Source of the DNA: Fibrobacter sp.
GTDB taxonomy: Bacteria; Fibrobacterota; Fibrobacteria; Fibrobacterales; Fibrobacteraceae
Direction of reading: 5' to 3'
Length of the DNA stretch: 16,506 nucleotides
Assembly (NCBI GenBank): GCA_016295375.1
Contig: JAEDLI010000050.1
Location: 1-16,506, forward strand
The notes beneath the pieces are model-generated. The model was not told the DNA's origin, did not search any database, and saw nothing but the letters and a program-made list of their open reading frames with translations. The translations under genes were made by a program, and so were the position numbers. Positions 6,855-13,581 of the stretch are shown one piece after another (within the stretch, counting starts at the first letter, position 1; each line of letters opens with the position of its first letter).

Positions 6855-8063
6855 ATGTTGAAAGTAGTGAAAAAGCCGAAAAGGACCTCTTTTAGGCTCC
6901 GGGACAGGGAGATTTTTCCCAATACGATCCTCAGCCCTATGGATGGGGTGACGGATGCGCCTTTCCGCAGGCTCTGTCGGGTGCTGTCGGGCAACCGCAT
7001 GGGGCTTCTGGTGTCGGAGTTCGTGCCTACCGACGGAGACGCCGTCTTTAGACTGGACGGCCACAAGCAGCTGAAGTTTTTTCCGGAAGAGCGCCCCTTC
7101 GGTATCCAGATTTTCGGGAGGTTTCCGGACAAGATGGCGGAAGCCGCCCGGAAAATCGCGCTGGAACTCCGTCCTGAGTTCATAGAGGTAAACGCCGGGT
7201 GCCCCGCCCCGAAGGTGGCGGGGAAGGGGAGCGGCTCGGGCCTGCTTCGGGACCTGCCCCGCCTGCAGGAGATTCTGCACGAGGTCCGCACCGCACTGGA
7301 CCGTTCTTGCCCGGAGATGCCGCTCACCCTCAAGTGCCGTATCGGCTGGGACTCCGAAAGTATCAACGTGATGGAGACTTTGAAGATTGCCGAAGGCGAG
7401 GGTGTAGAATTGCTCACCGTCCACGGCCGGACTCGCCTGCAGGGCTACAACGGACTTGCCGACTGGGACTGGATAGGGAAGGTGGCTGCCGTAGCGAAAA
7501 TTCCTGTAATCGGGAACGGCGACGTGAACAGCGTGAAGACCGCTTTTGACCGTATTGAGAACTACGGAGTTTCCGGCGTGTCCATCGGGCGTGGCGCCAT
7601 GCACAATCCCTGGCTGTTCGGTCAGATTGCCGATGCCTGGGAAGGTCTTGCCCCTAAGGAAATTTCTGCGGTGGACGCCTTGGATGTGTTCCCGCTTTAC
7701 TACAAGTTCAAACTGGAAGACGGTTCTACGGAAATGGGCGCGCTAGGCCGCCTCAAGCAGCTGGCGGCAAGACTTTGCAAGGGGTTCTGTTTAGACGGGA
7801 GTGAAAAGTCTCTGAATGGCTACGGAGACTCAAACCTTCGTCATTCTCGCGAAGGCGAGAATCTGCTAGATTCCGACGATGCGGCCATGCAGGTTCGGCA
7901 GACCTTGCTTACGGCTCAAGAACCGGCGGAATTTTTCGACAGGTTGCACGCGCTTCGCGAAGGCCTGGCTCGAAATATGCGTTACGACCCTAGCCGTCTC
8001 GTGAATTTGAACGGCTCGAAGGAAACGGAAATTAGATCTGGCGACCAGTTTGTTGGACGGTAA
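6855..8063 (+). CDS. dus: tRNA-dihydrouridine synthase, with an in-frame palindromic insertion
   Basis: Dus enzymes use FMN and NADPH to reduce uridine to 5,6-dihydrouridine in tRNA loops. All hallmarks of the TIM-barrel are present: PMDGVTDAPFR (28-38, FMN site), EVNAGCPAPKV with the catalytic Cys115, TLKCRIGW (158-165, FMN-binding Lys), TVHGRTR (188-194), VIGNGDV (218-224) and SIGRGAMHNPWLF (243-255). The motif set is most like bacterial DusB, but I do not assign a subtype letter. The C-terminal helical domain is interrupted after CKGF by about 33 extra residues (313-345) before 'MQVRQTLLTAQEPAEFFDRL'; these contain a palindromic repeat translated as NLRHSREGEN. I chose ATG 6855 over GTG 6846, neither having a strong ribosome site. 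The gene stands alone, divergent from the HU-family gene. Confidence 0.88.
   Translation: MLKVVKKPKRTSFRLRDREIFPNTILSPMDGVTDAPFRRLCRVLSGNRMGLLVSEFVPTDGDAVFRLDGHKQLKFFPEERPFGIQIFGRFPDKMAEAARKIALELRPEFIEVNAGCPAPKVAGKGSGSGLLRDLPRLQEILHEVRTALDRSCPEMPLTLKCRIGWDSESINVMETLKIAEGEGVELLTVHGRTRLQGYNGLADWDWIGKVAAVAKIPVIGNGDVNSVKTAFDRIENYGVSGVSIGRGAMHNPWLFGQIADAWEGLAPKEISAVDALDVFPLYYKFKLEDGSTEMGALGRLKQLAARLCKGFCLDGSEKSLNGYGDSNLRHSREGENLLDSDDAAMQVRQTLLTAQEPAEFFDRLHALREGLARNMRYDPSRLVNLNGSKETEIRSGDQFVGR
7837..7868. repeat. Diverged palindromic repeat inside the dihydrouridine synthase gene
   Basis: The core is a perfect 8-bp stem, ATTCTCGC (7843-7850) and GCGAGAAT (7855-7862), around a GAAG loop, preceded by TTCGTC and followed by CTGCTAGA. 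It aligns with the reverse complement of the 52-bp repeat. The stem differs at two base pairs, both changed on both arms, so pairing is kept. A separate 6-bp inverted repeat, AGTCTC/GAGACT, lies just upstream at 7807-7830. Confidence 0.82.
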
Positions 8064-8186
8064 ATTTTCACGATAATCTTCGTATAGCTTCGTTGTCGGA
8101 CTCTCGCCGTATCGCTTGTACAGCTTCGGTCCTGCCGCCTCGCTTTACTCGATTCTCCTGAAAATTGGTTTAATGAAAAAGATTGC
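8064..8186. other. Non-coding tail after the dihydrouridine synthase gene
   Basis: No gene is supported here; frames crossing it have no recognisable protein and no ribosome site. An 8-bp inverted repeat, AATTTTCA (8063-8070) and TGAAAATT (8159-8166), encloses most of the stretch. The enclosed part has several near-repeats of AGCTTCG. It could be a small dispersed element or a decayed coding end, but nothing decides this from one copy. Confidence 0.35.
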
Positions 8187-8226
8187 AAAAGAAAAACCGT
8201 ATCGAATCTCGCTGCGGTTTTCTTTT
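8187..8226. terminator. Probable bidirectional terminator downstream of dus and the radical SAM gene
   Basis: The arms AAAAGAAAAACCG (8187-8199) and CGGTTTTCTTTT (8215-8226) pair with one bulged A. An inner CGA/TCG pairing tightens the loop. The T-run on the plus strand and the A-run, which is a T-run on the minus strand, both suit intrinsic termination. It lies between two convergent genes. Confidence 0.55.
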
Positions 8227-8246
8227 AATTGTTTGCGGTCTATCGC

Positions 8247-9752
8247 TTACTCTTTCACCGTCGGGGCCTGGCGCGCCACAGGGGCGAGCTGCCCGTGCTT
8301 CCTAAACAGGTGCTTCACCAGCGTTCCGAATCCACGCATCACGCGGTAGCGTTCGCGCGGGTTCTTGAGGGCCATGATTCCCTGACGGAATATGTAGCTC
8401 GGACGCAGGTAGAACTCGCGGCGGGCCTTGTCGCAGAAGTCCACGAGTGCCTGGCTGGTGAGTTCGCCACGCTGGATGGTGGTGCGGTGGAACCCGTCCT
8501 TGTCCAGCCACTGGTTGTAATCCTTTGTCTGTAATGCGCCGCTCTCGAGGGCTTCCTTGTAGGCCTCGGTGCCGGGGTAGGCCATGATGGGGTAGAACTG
8601 CGCGGTGTTCGGGTTCAACTTCTTGGCATAGTCCAGCGTCATGCGGAGTGTTTCCGGAGTGTCGCCTGGGTTACCCACCATGAAGCAGCCGTGCACCAGC
8701 AGGCCTGCCTTGCGGGCGTTCTTCGTGAACTCGATTGCCTTGTCGGTGTTTTTCACACCCTTGTGGATGTTCTCGAGAACCACAGGGCTTGCGCTTTCAA
8801 AACCCACGCACATCTCGCGTCCGCCCGCCTTCTTCATAAGCTTGAGCAAATCCAGCGGAACATCGGCGCGGGCGTTGCAGCTCCAGGTAATCTTGAGGCC
8901 GCGTTCCAGAATCAGGTTGCAGATTTCGCGCACATGCTCGTGGCTTGCGGTGAACGTGTCGTCTTCGAAGAAGACTTCGCCCAAATCCTCGAAATTGTCC
9001 TTGATGTACTGCAGTTCGTCCACCACGTCCTTGGGCGTGCGGCGGCGGAACTTGTGGCCGTTCAGCGTCTGCGGAATCACGCAGTAACTGCAGCGGTTCG
9101 GGCAACCGCGTCCGCTCAAAATCACAATCAGCGGGTTCAAGTTCGCACCGTAGAAATACTTCTTGTAGCAGCTGTACAGGTGCTTGCGGTAAACCTTCGA
9201 GACCCACGGGAGTTCGTCCAGGTTCTCGATCTTCGGGCCCTCGGGCTGGAAGTCGGTGGTGCCGTCCGCCTTGCGGAAGGCGAGGCCCGCAATCTGGTTC
9301 ACGGGGACTCCGTCGCCCCGCAGGCTTCTTGCGAGGTTCCTGCAGGTGTAGTCCGCCTCGCCGATAATAACGAAATCGAGCGCGGGTTCCATCTCCATGG
9401 ATTCCAGCGGTTCAGCCGTCGCGTGGGTACCCATGATGGCGACCTTCACGTTCGGGAGCGTATCCTTGATGGCATGCACCACCTTGAGGTCGTTCAGAAT
9501 ACTCGGGGTGCTCGTGCTGCAGACGACCAGTGCCGGGTCAAACTTCTTGATGCCCTCCAGCGTCTTGGGCAGGTCAAGCTCCATGGCGGGGCTGTCAATC
9601 AACTGAATCTCGTTGCCATCCGCTTCGGCAGTGCCGGCGGCGTAACTCAGGAACATGGGCCAGTAAAGTGTACTTGATTTGGTCACGCAAGGGCTGCGGG
9701 ACTCGCGACTGAACATCGGGTGGAACGGAGGATTTAAGAAAGTAATACGCAT
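8247..9752 (-). CDS. B12-binding domain radical SAM protein
   Basis: This 501-residue protein pairs an N-terminal cobalamin-binding-like Rossmann domain (about 1-150: MRITFLNPPF, 'VKVAIMGTHATAEP', 'LDFVIIGEAD') with a radical SAM domain. The [4Fe-4S] motif is the canonical CX3CX2C in SGRGCPNRCSYC (Cys217, 221, 224). Later segments 'EVFFEDDTFT', 'CNARADV', 'CVGFESAS' and 'GCFMVGNPGDT' match the TIM-barrel strands of this class. Members carry out methylations and other radical chemistry on lipids, pigments, antibiotics and phosphonates, so the substrate cannot be named. The C-terminal 100 residues are basic and may bind a membrane or partner. I chose ATG at 9752 over an upstream TTG. The histidine that often coordinates cobalamin (DXHXXG) is not evident, so B12 binding is unproven. 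Confidence 0.86.
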   Translation of the reverse strand: MRITFLNPPFHPMFSRESRSPCVTKSSTLYWPMFLSYAAGTAEADGNEIQLIDSPAMELDLPKTLEGIKKFDPALVVCSTSTPSILNDLKVVHAIKDTLPNVKVAIMGTHATAEPLESMEMEPALDFVIIGEADYTCRNLARSLRGDGVPVNQIAGLAFRKADGTTDFQPEGPKIENLDELPWVSKVYRKHLYSCYKKYFYGANLNPLIVILSGRGCPNRCSYCVIPQTLNGHKFRRRTPKDVVDELQYIKDNFEDLGEVFFEDDTFTASHEHVREICNLILERGLKITWSCNARADVPLDLLKLMKKAGGREMCVGFESASPVVLENIHKGVKNTDKAIEFTKNARKAGLLVHGCFMVGNPGDTPETLRMTLDYAKKLNPNTAQFYPIMAYPGTEAYKEALESGALQTKDYNQWLDKDGFHRTTIQRGELTSQALVDFCDKARREFYLRPSYIFRQGIMALKNPRERYRVMRGFGTLVKHLFRKHGQLAPVARQAPTVKE

Positions 9753-9803
9753 GAGCCCACACAAAATACAAAATCGGTATGGATATAGCTACATTTTTGC
9801 CCG
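9753..9803. promoter_or_regulatory. Short divergent promoter region
   Basis: These 51 bases separate the minus-strand radical SAM gene from the plus-strand MORN-repeat gene and should hold both promoters. Candidate -10 boxes are TATAGC (plus strand, near 9784) and a TGTATTTT-like box on the minus strand. No convincing -35 boxes or ribosome sites are visible. Confidence 0.3.
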
Positions 9804-10403
9804 ATGAATCATCGTTTTTTCATCTGTTTTTTTGTTCTGCTTGATGTAGTGTGGGCGGTGGCTGGAGAAATACCGCTGGACACGGTTAGGACTCTTTATC
9901 CGACGGGAAATGTTGCTCGGGTTTATACCGTTCAAAAAGGAACAGATATTAAAGAGGGCTGGTCCGTGTCGTACCATCCAGATGGTAAACTTGCAATCAA
10001 GGCGTTTTACCGCAATGGTCTTTTGGAAGGAACGTTTTCCAGTTTTTACGAGAACGGCAAGCCATGGCAAGAAATCGCTTACGAAGCAGGCGTAGAAAAC
10101 GGGCCGTCTGTCAATTATCACGACAATGGATTGAAAAAGTCTAGAGAAATATACAAGAATGGTGTTCTTGAGGGTGTGAGCGAAGAATGGGACGAGCGGG
10201 GTACTTTGCGAAGAAAAATTCCGTATTCTCGTGGTCAGATTCATGGAGTGGCTCAGCTTTATGACGACCTAGGTGCTCTGAAAGAGGAAATGACCTTCGA
10301 AAGAGGACTTCGCCACGGTAGCTATCGTCGTTACAATAGGGGCGTTAAAGTTCTTGAAGCTGAATTTCAGGCCAATCGTTGTGTTAAAAACTGCGACTTT
10401 TAG
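9804..10403 (+). CDS. Secreted MORN-variant (YwqK-like) repeat protein
   Basis: The 199-residue protein has a signal peptide (about 1-21, ending WAVAG) and then a regular repeat array. Glycines at 52, 76, 100, 124, 148 and 172 show an exact 24-residue period. Each unit has the pattern 'hxxYxxNGxxxxxxxYxxGxxxG', as in FYENGKPWQEIAYEAGVENG, typical of MORN_2 (PF07661) repeats. Proteins with these repeats are often annotated as YwqK-family antitoxins, but a signal peptide and the lack of any toxin gene nearby argue against that role here. The protein is probably periplasmic or surface-exposed, perhaps binding a partner through the beta-sheet array. DNA around it is visibly AT-richer than the operon at 1-6333. 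No ribosome site precedes the ATG. Confidence 0.78.
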   Translation: MNHRFFICFFVLLDVVWAVAGEIPLDTVRTLYPTGNVARVYTVQKGTDIKEGWSVSYHPDGKLAIKAFYRNGLLEGTFSSFYENGKPWQEIAYEAGVENGPSVNYHDNGLKKSREIYKNGVLEGVSEEWDERGTLRRKIPYSRGQIHGVAQLYDDLGALKEEMTFERGLRHGSYRRYNRGVKVLEAEFQANRCVKNCDF

Positions 10404-10485
10404 CTTTGATGACTGCTTTTTCTTCGCAAACTGTTGAGCTTATTATGTATTTTATGGACAGATAATGAACAAAAGGGTTTGGTGT

Positions 10486-11154
10486 ATGAATAAGTGGATT
10501 GCCTGCATTTGCTTGATGGGTTTTGTTTCCGTTTCCCTGGCTGCCCCCGCCAAAGGATCCTTTAAGGACGATCGCGATGGGAAAACCTACAAGACTGTAA
10601 AGCTGGGAAATCAGACCTGGATGGCCGAAAACCTCAACCTGCACATGGATGATTCCTGGTGCTATGAGAGAAAGACCGAAAATTGTAAAAAATACGGTCG
10701 ACTTTATACATGGAAAAAAGCGGAAAAGGCTTGCCCTGTCGGTTGGCATCTTCCTTCCCGCTCGGAATGGCGTGACCTGGTATCTTATGTATCGGAGAAT
10801 TCCAAATCAAAGCCCGGAAACACTTTGAGGACAAAGGACGACTGGAAAGTTAAGAAGAAAAAGAAGAAAATTTACGACCAGCACACGGGTGAAGCCATTT
10901 ATCTGGACGAATACGAAGTCATAAATAATGGCACGGATGAACTGGGATTTTCTGTGCTGCCGGCTGGTTACGTTTCTAAGGAAGGCCGTTCTGCCAAGCT
11001 TAAAGAACGGGCCTTGTTCTGGAGTTCTTCCAAGGAAAAGGGCAAAAAGACCAAGAAAGCCTATGCCCGTATGCTAGAATTTGGTGACGAAAGCATCCAT
11101 GAAAACAAGTATTCGACGGACAATGCTTTCTCGGTCCGTTGCGTGAAGGACTAA
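10486..11154 (+). CDS. Secreted FISUMP-domain protein (Fibrobacter major paralogous domain)
   Basis: The FISUMP domain (TIGR02145) was named for its many copies in Fibrobacter succinogenes; its function is unknown, and many members are exported. After a signal peptide (about 1-20, ending SLAA), the domain is complete: 'GKTYKTVKLGNQTWMAENLN' at 32-51, 'WCY' and 'CKKYGRLYTW' at 58-76, 'CPVGWHLPSRSEWRDL' at 83-98, 'LGFSVLPAGY' at 153-162, 'LFWSSS' at 177-182, and a closing 'SVRCVKD'. The conserved cysteines probably pair in the oxidising envelope. A Lys-rich 'KVKKKKKKIYDQ' insert is unusual. I prefer ATG 10486, preceded by AAAGGG, over ATG 10465, since it gives a standard signal peptide. Its stop overlaps that of the convergent DedA-family gene by 4 bases. 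Confidence 0.88.
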   Translation: MNKWIACICLMGFVSVSLAAPAKGSFKDDRDGKTYKTVKLGNQTWMAENLNLHMDDSWCYERKTENCKKYGRLYTWKKAEKACPVGWHLPSRSEWRDLVSYVSENSKSKPGNTLRTKDDWKVKKKKKKIYDQHTGEAIYLDEYEVINNGTDELGFSVLPAGYVSKEGRSAKLKERALFWSSSKEKGKKTKKAYARMLEFGDESIHENKYSTDNAFSVRCVKD

Positions 11155-11891
11155 GTTTTTTTTCGAGGCTTGACCGCGCTCCACACCATATAACCGATAA
11201 AGAGTGCTCCAAAGGCAAGCAAAGCGATTGCCAGCTCGGAGTTGTACTTTTCGATAATGTCTTTTTGACCGTGAGCCAGGTAGCCAAGGACTGCCAGTAC
11301 GCAGTTCCAGATGGTGGCGCCCAGGAAGGTGTAGAGTGTAAAAGGCAGGAGTTTCATGTTGGATAGTCCTGCAGGTATAGAAATCAGCTGCCGTATGACG
11401 GTAATGAGCCTGCCCACGAAAGTGGATATTACACCGTGGTCACGGAAGTAGTTTTCTGCCTTTTCGACCTTTTGTGTGTCAATCAGCAAGAAGTGCCCTA
11501 GCCTGGAATCGGCAAATTTGTACACAATGGGGCGCCCCAGGAACTTGGCCAAGAAATAGTTGATGAAGGCCCCGATAAGGGCTCCCATGCTGGCGAACAG
11601 GACAATCAGCACGATGCTCAAGTCAGAACCTGGCTGTAAGGCCTTGTAGGCCGCCGGCGGCACCACCAGCTCCGACGGGAATGGAATGAAAGAACTTTCT
11701 ACTGCCATGAGAAGGGTGATGGTGCCGTAGTTTAGATTGGCGTTGTACCAGTCGATAATTTGGGTGTAAATTCCCGTAGAGTCTGCGCCTTGCAATGAGG
11801 ATGAATCTTGTATGGCGACTTCGGCCCCTGGTTGGGCGAAGGTGAACGAGCACAATACGGCAAGCAGAAATGCAAGTGTTTTAAAGTTCAT
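11151..11891 (-). CDS. DedA/VTT-family membrane protein with an N-terminal signal-like extension
   Basis: DedA proteins are polytopic inner-membrane proteins, several of them undecaprenyl-phosphate or lipid flippases, needed for envelope homeostasis. The family core is clear: 'ESSFIPFPSELVVPPAAY' (65-82) with the two conserved acidic residues, 'GALIGAFINYFLAKFLGRP' (103-121), and 'FVGRLITVIRQLISIPAGLSNM' (158-179) with both key Arg residues and the Pro-Ala-Gly. The last membrane helix (about 221-239) ends in a basic PRKKT tail. The odd part is the first 50 residues: a hydrophobic start with an AQ-type cleavage site at 19-20, then a polar stretch. DedA proteins usually lack this. Stops of this gene and the FISUMP gene overlap by 4 bases. 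Upstream lies a terminator, so it probably has its own promoter. Confidence 0.85.
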   Translation of the reverse strand: MNFKTLAFLLAVLCSFTFAQPGAEVAIQDSSSLQGADSTGIYTQIIDWYNANLNYGTITLLMAVESSFIPFPSELVVPPAAYKALQPGSDLSIVLIVLFASMGALIGAFINYFLAKFLGRPIVYKFADSRLGHFLLIDTQKVEKAENYFRDHGVISTFVGRLITVIRQLISIPAGLSNMKLLPFTLYTFLGATIWNCVLAVLGYLAHGQKDIIEKYNSELAIALLAFGALFIGYMVWSAVKPRKKT

Positions 11892-11902
11892 AGGATGTCA
11901 AA

Positions 11903-11933
11903 TGAAAAATAAGGGTGCGACAACCGCCGCACC
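11903..11933 (-). terminator. Rho-independent terminator after the barrel/TPR gene
   Basis: Read on the minus strand, GGTGCG and CGCACC arms (11928-11933 and 11914-11919) pair around an 8-base loop and are followed by CTTATTTTTC. It starts 8 bases after the stop at 11941 and precedes the DedA-family start, so it separates the two transcription units. Confidence 0.72.
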
Positions 11934-11940
11934 TCAATGC

Positions 11941-13497
11941 TTACTTCTTCTTTTTGCCCTTGGATTTCTTCTGGGACTTTTTGTGGTTTTTCTTGCTGGG
12001 CGCCGGTTCTGCTTCGGTTTCCGATTCCCCTGTCTGTGCCTCTATCATGGAGGGGGCGGAGGCGTTGGCTCCTTTGAGGGCCGCCTTGGCCTCTTCTACG
12101 AACTTCCCTTCGGGGAACCGCTTCAGGTAAATCTCGTAATCCTTCAGGCGGCCGCTTCCCTTGACCAGTTCGAAGATTCCGGCTTCGGCTTCGTCGCGGA
12201 AAGCCCCATTGGGATTGTCGTTCAGGTAGGTGAGGTAGGCCTTGAAGGTGTTCTGGGCCTGGATCTCGCGGAACTTGTGGTATTCACCCAACACTTGCAG
12301 TTTGGCTTCCACCTCGGGCCTGTGGGGGGAGTCCGGATAGTATTCCAAGTACATGGCCAGCATTTCGGGATCGTTGGAGGCCATGACCTGCTCGAAACGA
12401 GAATCTTCTTGCTTGGTCTGGTATTCCTTCAACTGGACCTTTCCGGTATCCAGGGTGGCGTACAGCTTTTCTTTGGTGGCCAGGTCTTCGGGGTGGCAGA
12501 AGGCGAGGAAGCTTTCCAGCACGTCGGAGAACTGGGTCTTGGTGAATGCTTCGCTCATGTCAGGCAGGTTACCGTCTTCGTCCAAGAAGAACCGGTAGTC
12601 GCGTTCGATGGCCATGCAGTCCCAGTCGGACAGGGTGTCCTTGACTTCGCTGTTCTTGCGGAGCACGTCGTCGCGATCGTGGAGCACGTACCTCATACGG
12701 CGGTCGCGGCGGCTTTCACGGCCAAAGTCAAGAGATAGTTCCAAACCCACGCGTACGGGCAACTTGTAAGAAATCTTGTCGAATTCGATACCGGAGTAGC
12801 CTGCGGGGATGCTGGCGTCTTCGTTGGACTTGGGGGCTTTTCCGGTGGCCTTGACGTCTTCGTAGGGCAAAAATTCCTTGCGGACGTTTACGCCAATCTT
12901 GAAATCAATATCCTTGAAGAGTTCACCAATCTTGTATTCCAGTGCTCCCGAAACAAATGCGGTCGGAATGACGCTGGTCTTTTGGTCTGTGTGGGAAAGA
13001 CGTTCGTCGTAGAAAGAGAAGAACTGGAACCCGTAGCCGCCCAACAGCCTGATGTCCAGGTCGCCGATGAGGTTGAAGGAAAAACCCGCCAGGAATGAGG
13101 GCGCGTAAGAACGGAAGGAGAGTGACTCGCCCTTATTGGCGTCGCCGCAACCATTTTTCTTGTCGCAGTTGTCGCTTTCGAAGTAGAATTTGGGGTCTTT
13201 GGCAATTTCGCCAAACTGGATGGAGTTGACTTCGACACCCAGCCAGAAGGTGAAGGGAATGTCCGCCTTATAGAAAGGAGTGATCAGCGGGCTCCAGAGG
13301 AATCCTGCATTGATGGGGAAGGTCATTACCTTCTCGTCGATTTTGTCTAGCAGTAGTTCCGGGTCGCTATCCTTGAACTGTAAATAGGCAAATTCGCCTT
13401 GAACATAGAGCTGCATTCTCCAGTTGGAACGCTCAAAATCGGCAGCCATGGCGGCTACGGCAAAAAGCAGGGAAATAAGTAATACTTTACGCATCAT
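11941..13497 (-). CDS. Outer-membrane barrel-like protein with C-terminal TPR-like repeats
   Basis: The protein has a signal peptide (ending AMA before ADF). Residues about 20-275 have many alternating aromatic/hydrophobic strands, such as 'WRMQLYVQGEFAYLQF', 'IPFTFWLGVEVNSIQF' and 'LPVRVGLELSLDFG', as in a beta-barrel. A charged linker follows. The C-terminal part carries repeated helical units ending in a Leu/Ala helix: 'MYLEYYPDSPHRPEVEAKL', 'YLTYLNDNPNGAFRDEAEAG' and 'YLKRFPEGKFVEEAKAAL', a TPR-like pattern. It ends in a Lys-rich tail, KKNHKKSQKKSKGKKKK, which may touch the cell wall or acidic polymer. I do not recognise a named family. Start: ATG 13497 or 13494; an in-frame TTG at 13503 is less likely. 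It lies 84 bases downstream of the PEGA genes on the same strand, so it may be co-transcribed or separate. Confidence 0.72.
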   Translation of the reverse strand: MMRKVLLISLLFAVAAMAADFERSNWRMQLYVQGEFAYLQFKDSDPELLLDKIDEKVMTFPINAGFLWSPLITPFYKADIPFTFWLGVEVNSIQFGEIAKDPKFYFESDNCDKKNGCGDANKGESLSFRSYAPSFLAGFSFNLIGDLDIRLLGGYGFQFFSFYDERLSHTDQKTSVIPTAFVSGALEYKIGELFKDIDFKIGVNVRKEFLPYEDVKATGKAPKSNEDASIPAGYSGIEFDKISYKLPVRVGLELSLDFGRESRRDRRMRYVLHDRDDVLRKNSEVKDTLSDWDCMAIERDYRFFLDEDGNLPDMSEAFTKTQFSDVLESFLAFCHPEDLATKEKLYATLDTGKVQLKEYQTKQEDSRFEQVMASNDPEMLAMYLEYYPDSPHRPEVEAKLQVLGEYHKFREIQAQNTFKAYLTYLNDNPNGAFRDEAEAGIFELVKGSGRLKDYEIYLKRFPEGKFVEEAKAALKGANASAPSMIEAQTGESETEAEPAPSKKNHKKSQKKSKGKKKK

Positions 13498-13581
13498 GCA
13501 CAAATCTAGTTTTTTTGTGTGATTTTGCGCATGAAAAGGGGGCTAGGTGTCTTTTTTCCGGGTCGTTTTGATGAATTGTTT

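Noticed and set aside
8691..9677. Long plus-strand open frame (about 328 codons) opposite the radical SAM gene
   Set aside because: It is antisense to a gene with complete radical SAM motifs, its translation has no recognisable domain, and it has no ribosome site. GC-rich codon bias on one strand commonly opens such frames.
9804..10403. Toxin-antitoxin locus, from the YwqK-type repeats
   Set aside because: There is a signal peptide and no adjacent toxin-like small gene; the repeat family alone does not show this role.
11812..12738. Plus-strand open frame (about 308 codons) opposite the barrel/TPR gene
   Set aside because: Its translation is low-complexity Gly/Val/Phe-rich and mirrors the codon pattern of the minus-strand gene, which has a signal peptide and repeat structure.
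13498..13581. Terminator or promoter between the large PEGA gene and the barrel/TPR gene
   Set aside because: T-runs and AT-rich words occur, but I found no stable hairpin and no convincing -35/-10 pair, so neither is claimed.
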